64,000 bases of DNA from an uncultured bacterium (GTDB taxonomy: Bacteria; Bacillota; Clostridia; Oscillospirales; Oscillospiraceae): assembly GCA_947176765.1 (NCBI GenBank), contig CAMWRX010000004.1:1-64000 (forward strand), in the 5' to 3' direction. Position numbers and translations under genes: made by a program. The notes beneath the pieces are model-generated. The model had not been told where the DNA came from. It ran no database searches and saw only the letters and a program-made list of their open reading frames with translations. The first letter of the stretch is position 1; each line of letters starts with the position of its first letter. This document shows positions 61,127 through 64,000 of the stretch, piece after piece.

Positions 61127-61202
61127 AGGGGGGTGGGCTTGATGATTTTTCTGTCGGTGCTTTTCGCGGCAGAAAATCTGTGATATACTTGCTGAAATAC
61201 TG

Positions 61203-62069
61203 CTATTCGGAGAAGAGTACGATGGGTGCTCCGCCTTTTGGAGGAAGCTCCCAAACCAAGTCACAATTGTGGGGTTCCTCCGTTTTTCGTACGGCATAGG
61301 AGCCGGTGAAATTAAGGTCGTCCTTGCGCCGTGCTCGAAACAGAAAGCCCTCTGTCCCATCCATGAGGTAGGGCTCGTCTGAACTGAGCTTTGGGTAGTA
61401 GTCAGTCATCTCACCGCCGTATTTTTCGGAGAGTACCCGCTGAAGGAACATGACAGCGTGAAGATACGGTTGTTCCTGATCGCTGGCGGCATAGGTGTTT
61501 AGGTTGGAAAGGATGTTCTGGAAGCGAACCCGAGCCGGGTCTATGTCTGGGTGCTCCAGAAACCAAAAATGATACAGAATGGAGCCCAAATGGTCGCAGA
61601 CTTGTTGGAATTTCCCGGGGTCGCGCAGGCGGCAAATAATCTCAATCAGTGTGTGCCAGATCTGGCCGCAGTGGGTTTCATCCAAGCCGCACAGGGCGTT
61701 CCACTCAGAATATTTGCCTTCGCGCTCAATCACCGCCGTCAGGAACTGCTTCAGGCTGTACCGCGACTGGTGGATATTGATATAGTCGCGCAGATATTCC
61801 TCCTGAGTTGGGCCAACACAGCCCTGCAATGATAGAATTTCGGCCATGGGAAACATGGGCGCTAATTCCTTCAGAGCGTCCGATTTTTCCTCATCTATGG
61901 CGTGCCATTGAGAAAAGCACAGCTCATTGAGCAACAGTCCCAGATGAAAGACTGAGTTTGCGATTTCATTCCAATGAGACTTGAGCTCCTCTGCCCGCTT
62001 CTGCTGTTCTTTTTTCTGGCGACGGGACGTAAAGGAGAAAGCAAGAGCCAAGTTTGTCCAAAAGTCCAT
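61203..62069 (-). CDS. Hypothetical protein
   Basis: Single long ORF (MDFWTNLALAFSFTSRRQKKEQQKRAEELK...); family not recognised. Confidence 0.7.
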   Translation of the reverse strand: MDFWTNLALAFSFTSRRQKKEQQKRAEELKSHWNEIANSVFHLGLLLNELCFSQWHAIDEEKSDALKELAPMFPMAEILSLQGCVGPTQEEYLRDYINIHQSRYSLKQFLTAVIEREGKYSEWNALCGLDETHCGQIWHTLIEIICRLRDPGKFQQVCDHLGSILYHFWFLEHPDIDPARVRFQNILSNLNTYAASDQEQPYLHAVMFLQRVLSEKYGGEMTDYYPKLSSDEPYLMDGTEGFLFRARRKDDLNFTGSYAVRKTEEPHNCDLVWELPPKGGAPIVLFSE

Positions 62070-62270
62070 AGCGATCCACCTCATTTTAGCTGTATACTCA
62101 TTAAATACCATAGTCAGAGAAGAAAAGCAAATGAATGCTGCACGGGGAGGACGCTATGGTCACTTTTTCAAAAGAGATGATGGAACAGACGCTGATCCGG
62201 GAATACCAGGAAGAGATTCCGTGGCATAAGTTCTGCCCGGCGGGCGAAACCATTTTGAGGAGACTGCGGT

Positions 62271-62600
62271 ATGGGCGGTAGAGTTTACAACAAGCTGGTT
62301 CGGGATCGTATCCCTGAGATCATTGAAGCAGACGGGAATACCTGCACAACAGAAACTTTGTCCGACAAGCAATACATGGAAATGCTGGATGTCAAGCTGA
62401 ATGAGGAGCTGGCAGAGTACCAGGAGAGTAAGTCCTTGGAGGAATTGGCTGACCTGCTGGAGGTCATGCGGGCGGTGGTTCGGGCCAGGGGTTGGACCTG
62501 GGAGCAGCTGGAACAGGTGCGTAAGGAAAAGGCTATCCAGCGAGGGGGATTTGAGAAGAAAATTTTGCTCAAAGAGGTTGTGGAGCGGACGCCCGCGTGA
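62271..62600 (+). CDS. MazG-like / phosphoribosyl-ATP pyrophosphohydrolase-like protein
   Basis: YNKLVRDRIPEIIEADG...LNEELAEYQESKSLEELADLLEVMRAVVRARG. Confidence 0.9.
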   Translation: MGGRVYNKLVRDRIPEIIEADGNTCTTETLSDKQYMEMLDVKLNEELAEYQESKSLEELADLLEVMRAVVRARGWTWEQLEQVRKEKAIQRGGFEKKILLKEVVERTPA

Positions 62601-62740
62601 CGTTGCTGAGCCGGGAAAATCGCTGCTGATCCGACAGGCAAGAAGCACAAGCTACTTGCCTGTAAATAACTTCTTTGATGTAGTGGATGTCAGCTTTCTC
62701 AAATACACTAATAAAGCCCGGTTTATGGGACACTTCCTAT

Positions 62741-63370
62741 GATATGCTTTTACTATTAGCAAAGAAGGAAGGTGTACCCATGTACTATTTCAGAAAAGAT
62801 GGAAGAAAAAAGATCCTCCATACAAAGACCTGCCGTTACAAAGCGATGATTCGGACAGATTGCCTTGACACTGTCACAGATGTGAGAGGGGCGGTCGCAG
62901 TTGGATACCGCTTTTGCAAATGCTGCGACCCGTTGGGGCGGAAGTTCCAGGCCGAGCGGCAAGAGACGCTGGACTATTCGCAACAGCACGGCTTGTCGGT
63001 CTACCGGCATCGGCGCGGTGTTGGTGTTGCCACGCCGTGGAGCCGGTGGATGATTGTCTACGCAGACAACAAAGCTGGAACTGCGCTTTATCATCGGAAT
63101 GTTTTTGATCCGAAGGGGAACGCCGATGGGCCGTATCCGGGCTATCATGCCCAGAATGTGTGCTGTGCTGGCCTGCACCACTATCTGGAATACATCGTAG
63201 AGCACGACTATTATCGGATGATGAACCCCATTTATCCAGCTCCGAAGAAAAAAGCACCGCCTCCAAAAGGTTCAAAGCGATACAAGAAAGCTCTAAAGCG
63301 CCAGAAAAAGCAGGAGCGCAGGACGGCAATCAAAAATGTGCTGGAGCTGATCGATTCAGTGGCATCATAA
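62741..63370 (+). CDS. Hypothetical protein, basic C-terminus
   Basis: ILHTKTCRYKAM..., CKCCDP; KKKAPPPKGSKRYKKALKRQKKQERR; start uncertain (62741-62780). Confidence 0.65.
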   Translation, partial: DMLLLLAKKEGVPMYYFRKDGRKKILHTKTCRYKAMIRTDCLDTVTDVRGAVAVGYRFCKCCDPLGRKFQAERQETLDYSQQHGLSVYRHRRGVGVATPWSRWMIVYADNKAGTALYHRNVFDPKGNADGPYPGYHAQNVCCAGLHHYLEYIVEHDYYRMMNPIYPAPKKKAPPPKGSKRYKKALKRQKKQERRTAIKNVLELIDSVAS

Positions 63371-63380
63371 GGGAAGTATA

Positions 63381-63414
63381 GCAAACCCCGGATACGGCGG
63401 TATCCGGGGTTTGC
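63381..63414. terminator. Stem-loop, probable terminator
   Basis: GCAAACCCCGGATAC-GGCG-GTATCCGGGGTTTGC. Confidence 0.6.
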
Positions 63415-63633
63415 AGTATACTATTTGAGAATGCTCTTACTGTGGTCACATCGCCCATGAGATGATCAGTGCGTTCAGCGTGGTGGTCAGGGTACTTCAG
63501 AACCTGCAGGGTTCGCCTTGTGCGGCAGGCAATGGTTATGTATGTTTGCCGTTGATAATATAGATTGAAAGATCGCGATTTGAGGTGTATAATGTAAGAT
63601 AAACAACATTTATGAATAATCGGAGGTGGAGTT

Positions 63634-64000
63634 GTGGCGGGTAAAAATATAGTGCCGAAATATGGTGACTTGATTACCGTTACGTATGCAGCCTTAAAGG
63701 CTTTAGGTGGTTCCGGCAAAAATGAGGAAATCAACGAAAAAGCAGCGGAATTATTGGTTCTCCCGGACGAGGTGTTAGAGATTCCTCATCTTAACAGTAG
63801 TAGTTTAAGCGAGGTGAATTATAGACTTGCTTGGGCAAGAACACTTTTGAAAAAACATGGTGCCATCACCAATAGTGAGAGAGGTGTATGGTCAATTACA
63901 CCGAGGTTTTCCGACGTAACCGATGTTGACGGAAATGCAATTGAAAAGGCTCACCATAAAAGTAATTCGCGCAAAAAGGACATTTTGATAGATGAGAATC
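63634..64000 (+). CDS. Mrr-like restriction protein N-terminal domain (truncated by window end)
   Basis: GTG start after GGAGGTGG; VAGKNIVPKYGDLITVTYAALKALGGSGKNEEINEKAAELLVLPDEVLEIPH...YRLAWARTLLKKHGAITNSERGVWSIT; not in the supplied ORF track. Confidence 0.8.
   Translation, partial: MAGKNIVPKYGDLITVTYAALKALGGSGKNEEINEKAAELLVLPDEVLEIPHLNSSSLSEVNYRLAWARTLLKKHGAITNSERGVWSITPRFSDVTDVDGNAIEKAHHKSNSRKKDILIDEN

Overview
GC-rich Firmicutes chromosome segment, Oscillospiraceae/Clostridia-like by gene content (inference). Roughly 1-37 kb is ordinary core and metabolic sequence: niaR with a PfoR-like EIIC transporter; the str cluster (tuf, fusA, rpsG, rpsL, L7Ae-like); azlCD; a diacylglycerol-kinase-like protein; an LTA-synthase-like sulfatase; a MarR + fused ABC exporter; GH2; and a maltodextrin/glycogen locus (HAD, GH31, debranching enzyme, pullulanase, MalG/F/E, divergent LacI). 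A four-gene DUF2589-type operon of unknown function sits at 21.4-23.5 kb. From about 37 kb on the window is accessory. It holds a serine recombinase operon whose second gene is paralogous to the recombinase C-terminus, followed by two ParB-like genes; a GHKL/LytTR two-component locus; and imperfect direct repeats bracketing about 12 kb. Next comes an AT-rich four-gene operon (about 50.2-55.5 kb): N6-adenine DNA methyltransferase, double-GHKL ATPase/histidine kinase, receiver-like protein, HNH nuclease. After it lies a defence-like stretch: Fic, DUF1016 nuclease, DUF4143 ATPase, SWIM protein, MazG-like protein and an Mrr-like N-terminus cut by the window end. The strongest candidate for an undescribed system is the methyltransferase/GHKL-kinase/receiver/HNH operon. 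All family calls are from reading motifs; no database search was run.
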